DNA from: Pseudolysobacter antarcticus
GTDB taxonomy: Bacteria; Pseudomonadota; Gammaproteobacteria; Xanthomonadales; Rhodanobacteraceae
Length of the DNA: 64,000 nt
NCBI RefSeq assembly: GCF_004168365.1
Contig: NZ_CP035704.1
Span: 248,001 to 312,000, forward strand
Direction: 5' to 3'
Each line of letters starts with the position of its first letter. Within the stretch, counting starts at the first letter, position 1. A program made the position numbers and the translations under genes. This document shows, piece after piece, positions 16,835 to 25,849 of this stretch. The notes under the pieces are model-generated. The model searched no databases. It saw nothing but the letters and a program-made list of their open reading frames with translations, and was not told where the DNA came from.

Positions 16835-18169
16835 TCAGAGCGCCGGTGCGGGCAAATGCAGACGTGCGATGCAGCCGCGCGCATCGTGCCGATTTTCCAG
16901 CGTGAGTGTGCCGCCATGCGCTTCGATGATTTGCCGTGCGAGCACCAAGCCGATGCCGGAGCCATCAGGCTTGGTCGTGAAAAACGGTACGAACAAGTTT
17001 TCACTCGGCGGTAGGCCAGGGCCGTCGTCGATCACTTCGATATGCAATTCCGCATCGTTCCGGCGCCAGCGCAGACTCACGCGCGCGCCGCCATCGAGTG
17101 CGGCATCGGCAGCGTTCTTAATCAGGTTGATCAACGCCTGTTCTATCTGGTCGGGATCGACGTCGAGTTGCAATGCCGGGCCGGCATCGATGCTCACCAC
17201 AACGCGTTGTTCGAGCAACGCGGCACGATGCGCCAGCGCACCGAATTCGATCGCGCGCGGACTCGGTGGCGGCAAGCGCGCGAGTTGCGTGTAGCGCGCC
17301 ATGAAACGCGCGAGTGCTTCGGCACGCGCGCCGATCACGCGCAAGCCGCCTTGCACATCTTCGCGCCAGTCATCGGGCAGCGGCTCGCGATCGGTGAGTT
17401 TCGACAAGGTACCGGCCATCGAGCGGATCGGCGCGAGCGAGTTGTTGAGCTCGTGGCCGAGCACGCGCAGCAAACGTTGCCAAGCGAGGCGTTCTTCCTC
17501 GCGCAGCGCGCGACTTAGATCGCTGATCACGAGCAGATCGTGCGAACGACTGTTCTCGCGAAAACGCGCATGCCGCACTTCCCAGCGTCCGCTGCCACTG
17601 GCGAAGCTGCGTTCGAGCACGCGCACGTCGGTGATCGCTAGGCAATCCTGCAGCCCGAGCGATAGCGCGGTCTGCGCGGCCAGCTCATTGGCGTTCGCGG
17701 CGAGCAGGCGTTCCGCCGCCGGGTTGGCCAGCTTGATGTGGCCATCGGCATCGAACGCCAGCACCGCGATATCGAGTGTGGCGATCACCTTCGCCAGCAG
17801 CGCGCTTTTTTCTTCGACGGCGAGGCGTTGTTCGCGCAAGGTCTGTGCGAGCGCGTTGATTTCGAGCACCACTTCGCCGATCGCATCACCGCGGCGCGCG
17901 CGTGATCCGCGCAGGCTGTAGTCGCCTTCACGCAAGGCTTCGAGCAGGTTCGACAAGGTGTACAGCGGATACACCGCGTTGCGTCGCACGACGATGCTGA
18001 GGCCGATCGTCAAAACGGCTACGCCACCCCAGATCGCGACAGTGCGGGTGACATCATTTGTGGCCAACCACAGTGCCGCCGCGAGCGCGATCAGCGCGGG
18101 CAAGGTGGCGAACAGCGCACCGAGCAGGATGCGCGATTCGTAATTCCAGCGCCAGGATCTGTTGCTCAT
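16835..18169 (-). CDS. Sensor histidine kinase (NtrY-like)
   Basis: 444 residues. Two N-terminal transmembrane helices (about 14-34 and 40-60) with almost no periplasmic loop, then a HAMP-like linker, a PAS segment (AFDADGHIKLANPAAERLL), a HisKA box with phospho-acceptor His239 in LGHELNNSLAPI, and an ATPase domain with N box NLIKNAADA, DDGPGLP and GSGIGLVLARQI. It should phosphorylate the sigma-54 regulator encoded 52 bases upstream. The lack of a sensory periplasmic domain suggests detection of a membrane or cytoplasmic signal. It is the last gene of the ABC cluster. Confidence 0.93.
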   Translation of the reverse strand: MSNRSWRWNYESRILLGALFATLPALIALAAALWLATNDVTRTVAIWGGVAVLTIGLSIVVRRNAVYPLYTLSNLLEALREGDYSLRGSRARRGDAIGEVVLEINALAQTLREQRLAVEEKSALLAKVIATLDIAVLAFDADGHIKLANPAAERLLAANANELAAQTALSLGLQDCLAITDVRVLERSFASGSGRWEVRHARFRENSRSHDLLVISDLSRALREEERLAWQRLLRVLGHELNNSLAPIRSMAGTLSKLTDREPLPDDWREDVQGGLRVIGARAEALARFMARYTQLARLPPPSPRAIEFGALAHRAALLEQRVVVSIDAGPALQLDVDPDQIEQALINLIKNAADAALDGGARVSLRWRRNDAELHIEVIDDGPGLPPSENLFVPFFTTKPDGSGIGLVLARQIIEAHGGTLTLENRHDARGCIARLHLPAPAL

Positions 18170-18221
18170 GCGCAGGCATCAGCGAGGGAAATACGAGGCG
18201 TCGGGCGTGGCAGATTCAGCA

Positions 18222-19601
18222 CTATTCGATCCCGTATTTTTCCATGCGCCGATACAGCGCCGGACGGCTCAAGCCGAGCAAGGTCGCGGCGCGCTGGATA
18301 TTACCGGCGGTGCGCTGCAGCGCCTCGCGCACGAGTTGCTCTTCCGCACCATCGACGCGCAACGATGCACTCGATGCGATGCTGTCCGCGCCCGCCAATG
18401 CGTGGCCGGCAGCGGGTTGCAGATTCAGCGCGGCATCATCGATCACAGCGCCGTCCTGCATCAACACGGCGCGCTCGATCACATGCGACAGTTCACGCAC
18501 ATTGCCCGGCCACGCATAAGCCGCCAACGCGCGCAACGCCGACGGTGCAAGACGCACGTCATCGCGCTGATAGCGTTTTGCATACTGTCGGCAGAACGCT
18601 GCGGCGAGCAGCGCGATATCCGCCTCGCGCTCGCGCAGCGGAGGCAAGCGCAGCTCGACCGTGTTGAGACGAAACAGCAGATCCTTGCGGAACGCGCCAC
18701 GCGCAACATCGGTGGCGAGATCGGCATTCGTCGCCGAAATCAGACGCACGTCCACTTTCAACGTGCGCGATGAGCCAACTCTTTCGAGCTCGCCATCCTC
18801 GAGCACACGCAGCAGCTTCGGTTGCTGCGCGAGCGGGATATTGGCGATCTCGTCGAGGAACAAGGTGCCACCGTCGGCGAGCTCGAAACGACCGACACGA
18901 TCGGTCTTCGCATCGGTGAACGCGCCGCGCACATGGCCGAACATTTCGGCCTCGAACACGCTGTCGGGAATGCCGCCCATGTTGACCTTGACCAGCATCT
19001 GCTGTGCACGTTTCGAACCCGCGTGCAGGCGCTGCGCGATCACGCCCTTGCCGGTGCCGTTCTCGCCGAGAATCAACACATTTGCATCGGTCGGCGCAAC
19101 ACGATCGAGCTGGCTCAGCACATTGCGCATCGCCGCCGATTCGGCGATGAAATCCTCCGACGAATCGGCGCGCAAGATTTCATTTTCGCGTTTCAGCTTG
19201 GCGGTTTCGCCGCGCGAAACGGCGAGTGCGAGCTGATTGCGCAGCACGCTCATGAGGCGCTGGTTGTCCCATGGTTTTTCGATGAAATCGCCGGCGCCAA
19301 AACGCATTGCTTCGACCGCGACATTGATCGTGCCCCATGCCGTCATCACCACCACCGGCAAATCCGCGTCGAGTTTTTTCAGCTCGCGCAACAGTTCCAG
19401 ACCTTCGCCGCCCGAGGTGGTATCGCGGGTGTAGTTGAGGTCGATCAGCGCCGCATCAAAACGCTGTTTGCGGATCGCTTCGAGCGCCGCCGGCGGACCA
19501 TCGACGCACGCCGCATCGATGCCTTCGGCCTTGAACAACAGCCGCAACGCCTCGCGTACATCGCGCTGGTCGTCGGCGATGAGGATGCGCGGGCGGGTCA
19601 T
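18222..19601 (-). CDS. Sigma-54-dependent response regulator (NtrC family)
   Basis: About 459 residues. Receiver domain (1-120) with phospho-acceptor Asp54 in DAALIDLNY, AAA+ domain with Walker A GENGTGKG, and a C-terminal Fis-type helix-turn-helix (GNIQRAATLLGLSRPALYRR). The sigma-54 contact loop reads GAFTDA (226-231), with Asp230 replacing the usual second glycine of GAFTGA; this variant occurs in some natural activators. The start at 19601 overlaps the PIN toxin stop as ATGA; an ATG six bases upstream is possible. It probably activates the sigma-54 promoter in front of its own cluster at 42649-42664. Confidence 0.93.
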   Translation of the reverse strand: MTRPRILIADDQRDVREALRLLFKAEGIDAACVDGPPAALEAIRKQRFDAALIDLNYTRDTTSGGEGLELLRELKKLDADLPVVVMTAWGTINVAVEAMRFGAGDFIEKPWDNQRLMSVLRNQLALAVSRGETAKLKRENEILRADSSEDFIAESAAMRNVLSQLDRVAPTDANVLILGENGTGKGVIAQRLHAGSKRAQQMLVKVNMGGIPDSVFEAEMFGHVRGAFTDAKTDRVGRFELADGGTLFLDEIANIPLAQQPKLLRVLEDGELERVGSSRTLKVDVRLISATNADLATDVARGAFRKDLLFRLNTVELRLPPLREREADIALLAAAFCRQYAKRYQRDDVRLAPSALRALAAYAWPGNVRELSHVIERAVLMQDGAVIDDAALNLQPAAGHALAGADSIASSASLRVDGAEEQLVREALQRTAGNIQRAATLLGLSRPALYRRMEKYGIE

Positions 19602-20017
19602 GACCATGGGTTGATGATGCCGACCTCGAAGTTTTTGAAGTCACGCACATTACGCGTAACGACGCTGAATCCGTGAACTTTTGCAGTAGCCGCAATCAAC
19701 GAATCAAACAAGGAGGCGGGTTTGCCCTTGCGTAGCAAGGAGCCACGCAATTCTCCCCATACCAAGGCGATTTCGGTGTCAACGGACAACACGCGATGTT
19801 CAAAGCGCGGCAGCAGTTGCAACTCCAGCCATTCCATCAGGCGCGCGGATTTTTTGGTGTTGGCTATATGTGCGGCGCCCTGTCGAATTTCACCGAGACT
19901 GAGCGCGCTGACGTATAACCGGGTTTCGGCAATACTGTCGATCCACGCAAGAACCTTGGGGTCGGGGACCAGTTGCGTGTATTCGGAAAGCACGCAGGTG
20001 TCGAGCAAATAACTCAC
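19598..20017 (-). CDS. PIN-domain toxin (VapC/FitB-like) inside the ABC cluster
   Basis: 139 residues starting at GTG, which overlaps the antitoxin stop (GTGA). PIN fold acidic residues are visible: Asp6 in LLDTCVLSEY, Glu in SLGEIRQG, and Asp residues in SLFDSLIAATA and VTRNVRDF. Such toxins are RNases held in check by the neighbouring antitoxin. The pattern LLDTCVLSE with LGEI and NVRDF is nearest the FitB type. Its stop overlaps the response regulator start by four bases, so toxin translation leads directly into the regulator. That makes the module part of the transporter transcript. Confidence 0.9.
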   Translation of the reverse strand: MSYLLDTCVLSEYTQLVPDPKVLAWIDSIAETRLYVSALSLGEIRQGAAHIANTKKSARLMEWLELQLLPRFEHRVLSVDTEIALVWGELRGSLLRKGKPASLFDSLIAATAKVHGFSVVTRNVRDFKNFEVGIINPWS

Positions 20018-20262
20018 AGGCCGACGTCCCGGTATTCGGTGTCGCGCGGATTACGCTGTTCGAGTTCCAATCCCTTCAATGGCGAATTACTGAGGAACTC
20101 GGACAAGCTCTGCGAGCTGCCGGACATTTTTTTGTACGTCCCCATGGAAATGACTACAGCCGTTTCCTTGCCACGTACGGTAATCACCTGCGGGCCTTTT
20201 TTTTCCGCAGCCTTCACCACTTCGCTCAATCGATTTTTCGCTTCCTGAAGTTGCCAATTCAT
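20014..20262 (-). CDS. Phd/YefM family antitoxin
   Basis: 82 residues from ATG 20262, preceded by AGGAG. The N-terminal MNWQLQEAKNRLSEVVKAA followed by GPQVITVRGKETAVVIS is the hallmark Phd/YefM DNA-binding fold; the C-terminal tail binds and neutralises the toxin. It begins 35 bases after the second ABC ATPase gene and ends overlapping the PIN toxin. Phd proteins usually repress their own promoter; here the pair may also be transcribed from the long cluster. I saw no obvious operator palindrome in the 35-base gap. Confidence 0.9.
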   Translation of the reverse strand: MNWQLQEAKNRLSEVVKAAEKKGPQVITVRGKETAVVISMGTYKKMSGSSQSLSEFLSNSPLKGLELEQRNPRDTEYRDVGL

Positions 20263-20297
20263 ATTGCTCTCCTGTCTAGCCAGTCTGGCCAGATGCA

Positions 20298-20969
20298 TCA
20301 TACACCGGCTTTCTCGATCCAGCCGTCGAACAGGCGCAAGGTACGTTGTGCTTCCTTCGCATATTCCTCGTTGTGGGTCACTTGCACGATGGTCATGCCA
20401 TCGCGATTGAGATCGTGCAGCAGGTCCATGATCATGCGGCCCTGGCTCGAATGCAATGCGCCGGTCGGCTCGTCCGCCAGCAGCAAAACCGGACGCGTGA
20501 TCACCGCGCGCGCCACCGCAACCAACTGCTGCTGACCGCCCGAAAGCTGATTCGGATACAGATCTTTCTTGCCGACGATCTGGAAACGATCAAGCATGTC
20601 GGCCACTTGTGCGGCGCGTTCCTTGGCCGGGATGTCGCGGTATTGCAGCGGCAGGTCGAGGTTTTCCCAGACCTTCAAATCATCGATCAGATGATAATTC
20701 TGGAAGATGAAACCGATCTTGTCGCGCTGCAGCGCCTGGCGTTGTTTCGGAATCAATTTTTCGACCACGACATCATCCAGCATATAGCCGCCTTGCCAGT
20801 CGTGATCCATCAGCCCGAGCACATTCAACAGCGAGCTTTTGCCCGCGCCCGACGGCCCCATCACGCTGATGAATTCTCCCGCCGCGATATCCAGATTGAT
20901 GTTGCGCAGCACCCAGCTGCGGGCGCCCGCGAGCGGGTAGGATTTTTCGAGATTGCTGAGATGGATCAT
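20298..20969 (-). CDS. ABC transporter ATPase, MacB/LolD type (second ATPase of the cluster)
   Basis: 223 residues, a stand-alone nucleotide-binding domain. Walker A GPSGAGKSS, signature LSGGQQQL, Walker B LLLADEPTGA and the switch histidine in VTHNEEYA are all present. The D-loop reads ALHSSQ, lacking the usual Leu-Asp, an unusual but not necessarily inactivating change. It starts 24 bases after permease 1 and probably energises one or more of the eight permeases. It differs clearly from the first ATPase at 40587-41342, so the two may serve different permease subsets. Confidence 0.93.
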   Translation of the reverse strand: MIHLSNLEKSYPLAGARSWVLRNINLDIAAGEFISVMGPSGAGKSSLLNVLGLMDHDWQGGYMLDDVVVEKLIPKQRQALQRDKIGFIFQNYHLIDDLKVWENLDLPLQYRDIPAKERAAQVADMLDRFQIVGKKDLYPNQLSGGQQQLVAVARAVITRPVLLLADEPTGALHSSQGRMIMDLLHDLNRDGMTIVQVTHNEEYAKEAQRTLRLFDGWIEKAGV

Positions 20970-20993
20970 GCCTGTGTCCTCGGATAAGTGGAG

Positions 20994-23420
20994 TCATTCA
21001 TTGCGCAGCGCGACGATCGGGTCGGTACACGCGGCGCGGTGTGCCGGCCACCAGCACGCGGCGAGTCCGATGCTGCCGAGCAACAGCACGATCACGATCA
21101 GCGTCGGCGGATCGAACGGGCCGATTCGGTACAGTCGCGAAGACAGCGTAACCACCAGCGTCCAGGCCAGCGGCGCGCCGAGCAACAACCCGCCGCCGAT
21201 CCAGCGCAGACCCTGGCCGATCACCGCACGCTGCAGTTGCGCTGCGCTGGCGCCGAGCGCCATGCGTACGCCGAATTCGGTCGAGCGCTGGCGCACGGTG
21301 TAGGCGAGCACCGCATACAGGCCGACGCTGGCGAGACCGAGCGCGATCAGGCCGAGCAATTGCAAAAGCGTGTTCAGGCGTTCGCGATCACGCAGGGTGT
21401 CGGCGATGCGCGAGCGCATGCTGATGATCTCGCCGCCGGGCGCGAGCGGTGCGAGCTCCTTGAGCAAATGTTCGAGCGGTTGCACCAGCGTTTCGGGCGC
21501 GATCTGCGTGCGCAGCAGCAGCGTCGGTTCCGGCGGTGCAACGTCGGGCTGATAGATGAAAACGCGGTCGGCGGTTTCGTCGAGCGCTTTCTGTTTTACC
21601 GTCGCCGCAATACCGACAATGGTCAGTTCGCGCATCGCACTATCGTTGTTGCTGCCATCGTCGATACCCACGCGCAGGCGTTGGCCGATCGGATCGCGGC
21701 CGCCGAGATAACGATCAACAAAAGTCTGATCGACAATCGCGACCGGAGACTTCGCGCGTGCCTCGTCCGCCGTGAACGCGCGACCGCGCAAAATCGGCGC
21801 ACCGAGTGCGGCGAAATACTCGGCATCGACCAAGACGCGATAGGCAGCAGGTTGCGGCTGGATATCTTCATGATCCGGCGGCGTGAAACTATTTACACTG
21901 GCATCCCCACTGAACGGCGCCATATTGCCGACGCCGACATGGGTTACGCCGGGCAGGGTACGCGCGCCTTCAATCAAGCTGTGCAGCAACGCTTTTTGCG
22001 CATCGCCAGTGCTGGACATCAATGCGTCAGGATGCGCAAATACCAGATGATCGCGATCAAAACCGACATTCTCCGCAAGCAGTAGCTGCGAGCTCCGTAG
22101 CAGCAGACCGGTGGTAGTCAACAGCGCGGCGGTCATCGCGATCTGCGCCATGATCAAGGTCGCCCGCGCGCGTTGCGCGCCGCGGCTGGCGGTGTGGCGC
22201 AGGCCGCCTTGCTTTAGGGCTTCGTGCAGGTCGGTGCGTTTGAACCACAGGTCGCACGCGGCCATCGCAGTGGCAATCAGCGTTGCCAGCGCGGCGACAA
22301 ACAACAGCGTCGCTAGGTCGATGCCGATCGCCTGCGGCGCATCGTTTGGCAGCAGATCGAAATGCCGCAATAAAATCAGACTACCCGGCAACAGCGCGAA
22401 GCCCAGCATCGCAGCGCTTGCGCACAGCAGCAGCGCTTCGGCAAACGTCTGCCGCAGGCGTTGCCAAGGCCCTGCGCCGAGCGCATCGAGAACCGCTGCT
22501 TCGTGTTGACGCCCGAACAGCCGCGTGATGAAAAGATTGCACACGTTCGCGGCCGTCACCAGCAGCACCATAATCACCGCCAGCAGCATCAATTCCAGTG
22601 CCGACCGGCGATCGCCGAGCCAGATCGTGCGCAGTGGCAGCACGCGAACCTGCAGGCCGGAAGTGGCGAATGCCTCTTTGAGCTCGTCCATGCCATTGGC
22701 CAGCGTTGTGATTTCGCTCGTTGCCGCGGCCAAGGTCTGCTCTGGCGCGAGGCGAGCGATTGCCTTCAAACCGTTGAACGTGGTGCTGCGTTGCGCTGCG
22801 CGTTCCTGTTCGGAAAATGCCAACGGCAGCCACACCTCCGTTTTGCGCGACGGGAAGTGGAAATCGCCGGGCAGCACGCCGACGATGCGGAAATCCGTGC
22901 CTTCCAATCTGATCCGCGCACCGATGGCCGCGGTTGTATTGGCGTAGTGCGCGCGCGCGTAATCGGCGCTGACCAGCAAGCTGGCGGCCGCGCCAATGGC
23001 GCTGTCTTCGTCGCCGAGCAAACGTCCCGCGGCGGCTTGCGCGCCGAGCAATGCAAAAGCGCTCGGCTGCAATCGCGATGCGTGCAAAGAGACGATCGGC
23101 CGGCCGGTATCATCCTGCAGCGCCAGGCTTTCTTCGCGATAGCCGCTGACTCCCTGCAGTGTTTTTGTGTGCTGCGCGAGTTCGAGCAAATACGGCGCCG
23201 AGACGCCGGTATTGAACGACAAGCCCATCAGTCGTGTATCCAGTTCCACGAGGCGTTCGCTCTGCGCAAACGGCAGTGGTTTGTACAGCAGGCCGTAAAT
23301 CACACTGAACACGCCCGCATTGGCCGCGAACGCCAGACCGAGCAGCAGAATCACCGTGATGCTGAAGCCCGGGCTGCGCGAAAGGCGGCGCAGGGCAAAA
23401 CGGAAATCGGCAGTTTTCAT
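20994..23420 (-). CDS. ABC permease, duplicated MacB_PCD-FtsX type (permease 1)
   Basis: 808 residues, no ATPase domain. Architecture is two MacB-like halves in one chain: helix at about 18-38, periplasmic core domain, three FtsX helices (about 275-390), a second helix (about 415-440), second core domain, and three C-terminal helices (about 690-800). This is the 'ADOP' orphan-permease layout, so one polypeptide may equal a complete MacB dimer. Its last residues, VALRNE, fit the common C-terminal ALR-x-E ending of the array. It is the array member nearest the second ATPase, 24 bases away, and may be that ATPase's main partner. Confidence 0.9.
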   Translation of the reverse strand: MKTADFRFALRRLSRSPGFSITVILLLGLAFAANAGVFSVIYGLLYKPLPFAQSERLVELDTRLMGLSFNTGVSAPYLLELAQHTKTLQGVSGYREESLALQDDTGRPIVSLHASRLQPSAFALLGAQAAAGRLLGDEDSAIGAAASLLVSADYARAHYANTTAAIGARIRLEGTDFRIVGVLPGDFHFPSRKTEVWLPLAFSEQERAAQRSTTFNGLKAIARLAPEQTLAAATSEITTLANGMDELKEAFATSGLQVRVLPLRTIWLGDRRSALELMLLAVIMVLLVTAANVCNLFITRLFGRQHEAAVLDALGAGPWQRLRQTFAEALLLCASAAMLGFALLPGSLILLRHFDLLPNDAPQAIGIDLATLLFVAALATLIATAMAACDLWFKRTDLHEALKQGGLRHTASRGAQRARATLIMAQIAMTAALLTTTGLLLRSSQLLLAENVGFDRDHLVFAHPDALMSSTGDAQKALLHSLIEGARTLPGVTHVGVGNMAPFSGDASVNSFTPPDHEDIQPQPAAYRVLVDAEYFAALGAPILRGRAFTADEARAKSPVAIVDQTFVDRYLGGRDPIGQRLRVGIDDGSNNDSAMRELTIVGIAATVKQKALDETADRVFIYQPDVAPPEPTLLLRTQIAPETLVQPLEHLLKELAPLAPGGEIISMRSRIADTLRDRERLNTLLQLLGLIALGLASVGLYAVLAYTVRQRSTEFGVRMALGASAAQLQRAVIGQGLRWIGGGLLLGAPLAWTLVVTLSSRLYRIGPFDPPTLIVIVLLLGSIGLAACWWPAHRAACTDPIVALRNE

Positions 23421-23451
23421 TTCGATGGCCGTAGTGAGGAAAGGGAAAGAT

Positions 23452-25839
23452 TCATTCGCGACGCAACGCCACCAGCGGAACGACTGCTGCGGCTTGTCGC
23501 GCCGGCAGCCAGCACGCGAATGCGGCGACGCTGGCGACGATCAGCGCGGTCAGGCCCCACGTTTGCGCATCGGAGTAGGCGATGCCGTACAAGCGATCTG
23601 ACAGCAAATACGCGAACGGGATGCCGCACAAAACACCGAGCGTCGCGCCCGCGACGATCAGCGCGCCGCCCTGGCGCATCACCAGGCCGATGATGCGCGC
23701 GGCGTTCGCGCCGAGCGCCATGCGCACACCGAATTCCGCGCTGCGTCGGCGCACCGAAAAACCGAGCACGGCAGCCAGGCCGAGACCCGCCAGCACCAGC
23801 GTCGCGATGGCAAATGCGCCGAGTGCTTCGAGCAAAGCGTGTCGATCGCTGAGTGTCTTCACGATCATTTCCGCGAGCGGGCGATTTGCCACAATGCCGG
23901 CATCGGGCAGGCGCGACAGAATGCGTTGTCGCACCGATTCCGCCAGCGCGGCAGGATCGCCATGCGTGCGCGTTACGAGAAACAGCGTCGACGTCGGCGC
24001 GGTGGCGTAGCCGTAATACAACGGCAGATCGGTGCGTTCGTCGAGCGCATCCTGTTTGACCGTACGCGCGACGCCGATGATCCGCGCGCTGCGATGCATG
24101 CCGGCGTCGGCGTTGAGTTCGATCGTCGCGCCGATCGGATCGATACCCTGCAGATAACGCTGTCGATAGCGTTCATCGACGATCACCGGGCTGGCCTTGC
24201 CGGCGTCGCCGCGTTCGAATTCGCGCCCAGCCGTGATGGCGATGCCGAGCGTTGAAAAATATCCCGGGCCGACGTCCACTCCGCGCAGGCTCTGCATCTC
24301 ATCCTGTCCCGGCACACCCACCTTCACAAAACTTTTGATATTGCTGAACGGCGGCGAATTCGCGATCGCGACCTGATCCACGCCGGGCAAGCTGGCAATT
24401 TCATCGCGCAGCGCGGCGACCTGCGTTTCCCAGCGCGCAGGATCGCTAGTCGGATCGGGCGCGCCCGCGCGCGTGCCGCTCGGATCGATCGCCGTGATCA
24501 GCACGCCGCGTTCGTCGAAGCCGCGGTCCACCGACATCAGGTTTGCCGCGCTGCGCAACAGCAGACCCGCACCACCGAGCAGCGCGGTGGTCAGCATCAC
24601 CTGACACACCAGCATCAGCGGGCGCACATGTCCGAGGCCGCTTATACCGGAACGGCTCGCCAGTTGCGGCGAGCGTTGCGCCAGCAGCGCCGCGATCAGC
24701 GTGCCGCCCAAAGCCAGCAGCGTCACCAACAGTGCGGTGAACAGGGTGACTGGACCGAAGCCGAAACCCTGCGGCAGATTGTCGGGCAGCAGATTGTGCG
24801 CCGCGACCAGGCGCAAGCCGAACGGCACCAGCGCCATGCCGATGACCAGGCCGAGCAGCACCGGCGGTGCCAGGTCGGCGGCGATGCTGCGTGCAATATC
24901 GCTTTCGCGCGCACCCATCGCGCGCCGAATGCCGAGCTCACGCGCACGCCCGAGCAGGCGGTCGAGAGTGAGATTGATCAGCGTCGCGCTGACTACCGCG
25001 AGCAGGATCAACGCGGCGAGCTGCAGCAATACCAGCGCTTGCCAGTGGCCCGCGGCATACCGTTCGCGCCACGCGCGCGCATCGAATTTCAGACGCGTAT
25101 TCTTGATCAGGCCGGCTACGCCGACATCGTTGCCGAGCAAGGTGGTCGCGGCAATTTCGGCCTGTGCCGCGTCGCTGTCCGGCGCGAGTCGCGCAATGAT
25201 ATCGAGGTCGCCGACCGCGCCGTTGTCGGACTGTTCCTGTTCCATCGCCGAAAGCACATACGGCCGCCATGCGTCGACTGCGGCATCTGGAAAAACAAAT
25301 CCGCGCGGCATCACGCCGATCACGCTGAAGCTCTCGTCGCCGAAGCGAACGTGCTGGCCGATGATATTTTGATCGGCGGCGAAACGCGTGCGCCACAGCG
25401 CATCGGAAATCAGCAGCACGTTATCCGTACCGGCCTGCGCATCGGCGCCGGAAAATCCACGCCCGAGTTGCGGCGCGATGCCGAGCACACGATCGAAATC
25501 CCAGCTCGTACGCGCAAGATGCCAGCCGCGCCCGGCATCATCGCTGCGCGATTTGGATTCAACGCTGAATCCGGCCACGCCGCTGAAATGCGCATGATCT
25601 TCGGCGAGGATGCGCCGCAGCCGCTCGCTCAAGCCGATTTTCAGATCGAACTTCTGCAGGTTCGCGGCCAGCTCGATCAGCCGCTCGCCATCCTGATACG
25701 GCAGCGCTTTCCAGCGCAGCGCGTGGATCGCGCCGAACGCGGTGGCGTTGATCGCCACCACGACCGCAATCAGCAGCATGATCGAGAGCGCGAAAAATGG
25801 CGTACGCATTTGTCGACGAAAAACCGCAGCGAAACTCAT
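23452..25839 (-). CDS. ABC permease, duplicated MacB_PCD-FtsX type (permease 2)
   Basis: About 795 residues from ATG 25839 (a longer start would run into permease 3). Same eight-helix, two-core layout without ATPase. The N-terminus MSFAAVFRRQMRTPFF and the GAIHALRWKALPY segment are shared almost word for word with permease 3, so these two are the products of a tandem duplication. It follows permease 3 by ten bases and precedes permease 1 by 31. Substrate unknown; MacB-type exporters move peptides, macrolides, lipoproteins or siderophores without passing them through a membrane channel. Confidence 0.9.
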   Translation of the reverse strand: MSFAAVFRRQMRTPFFALSIMLLIAVVVAINATAFGAIHALRWKALPYQDGERLIELAANLQKFDLKIGLSERLRRILAEDHAHFSGVAGFSVESKSRSDDAGRGWHLARTSWDFDRVLGIAPQLGRGFSGADAQAGTDNVLLISDALWRTRFAADQNIIGQHVRFGDESFSVIGVMPRGFVFPDAAVDAWRPYVLSAMEQEQSDNGAVGDLDIIARLAPDSDAAQAEIAATTLLGNDVGVAGLIKNTRLKFDARAWRERYAAGHWQALVLLQLAALILLAVVSATLINLTLDRLLGRARELGIRRAMGARESDIARSIAADLAPPVLLGLVIGMALVPFGLRLVAAHNLLPDNLPQGFGFGPVTLFTALLVTLLALGGTLIAALLAQRSPQLASRSGISGLGHVRPLMLVCQVMLTTALLGGAGLLLRSAANLMSVDRGFDERGVLITAIDPSGTRAGAPDPTSDPARWETQVAALRDEIASLPGVDQVAIANSPPFSNIKSFVKVGVPGQDEMQSLRGVDVGPGYFSTLGIAITAGREFERGDAGKASPVIVDERYRQRYLQGIDPIGATIELNADAGMHRSARIIGVARTVKQDALDERTDLPLYYGYATAPTSTLFLVTRTHGDPAALAESVRQRILSRLPDAGIVANRPLAEMIVKTLSDRHALLEALGAFAIATLVLAGLGLAAVLGFSVRRRSAEFGVRMALGANAARIIGLVMRQGGALIVAGATLGVLCGIPFAYLLSDRLYGIAYSDAQTWGLTALIVASVAAFACWLPARQAAAVVPLVALRRE

Positions 25840-25849
25840 CGGAAAATTC

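Noticed and set aside
18822-19676. 284-codon + strand frame across the response regulator
   Set aside because: Antisense to a gene with receiver, AAA+ and HTH domains; no independent support.
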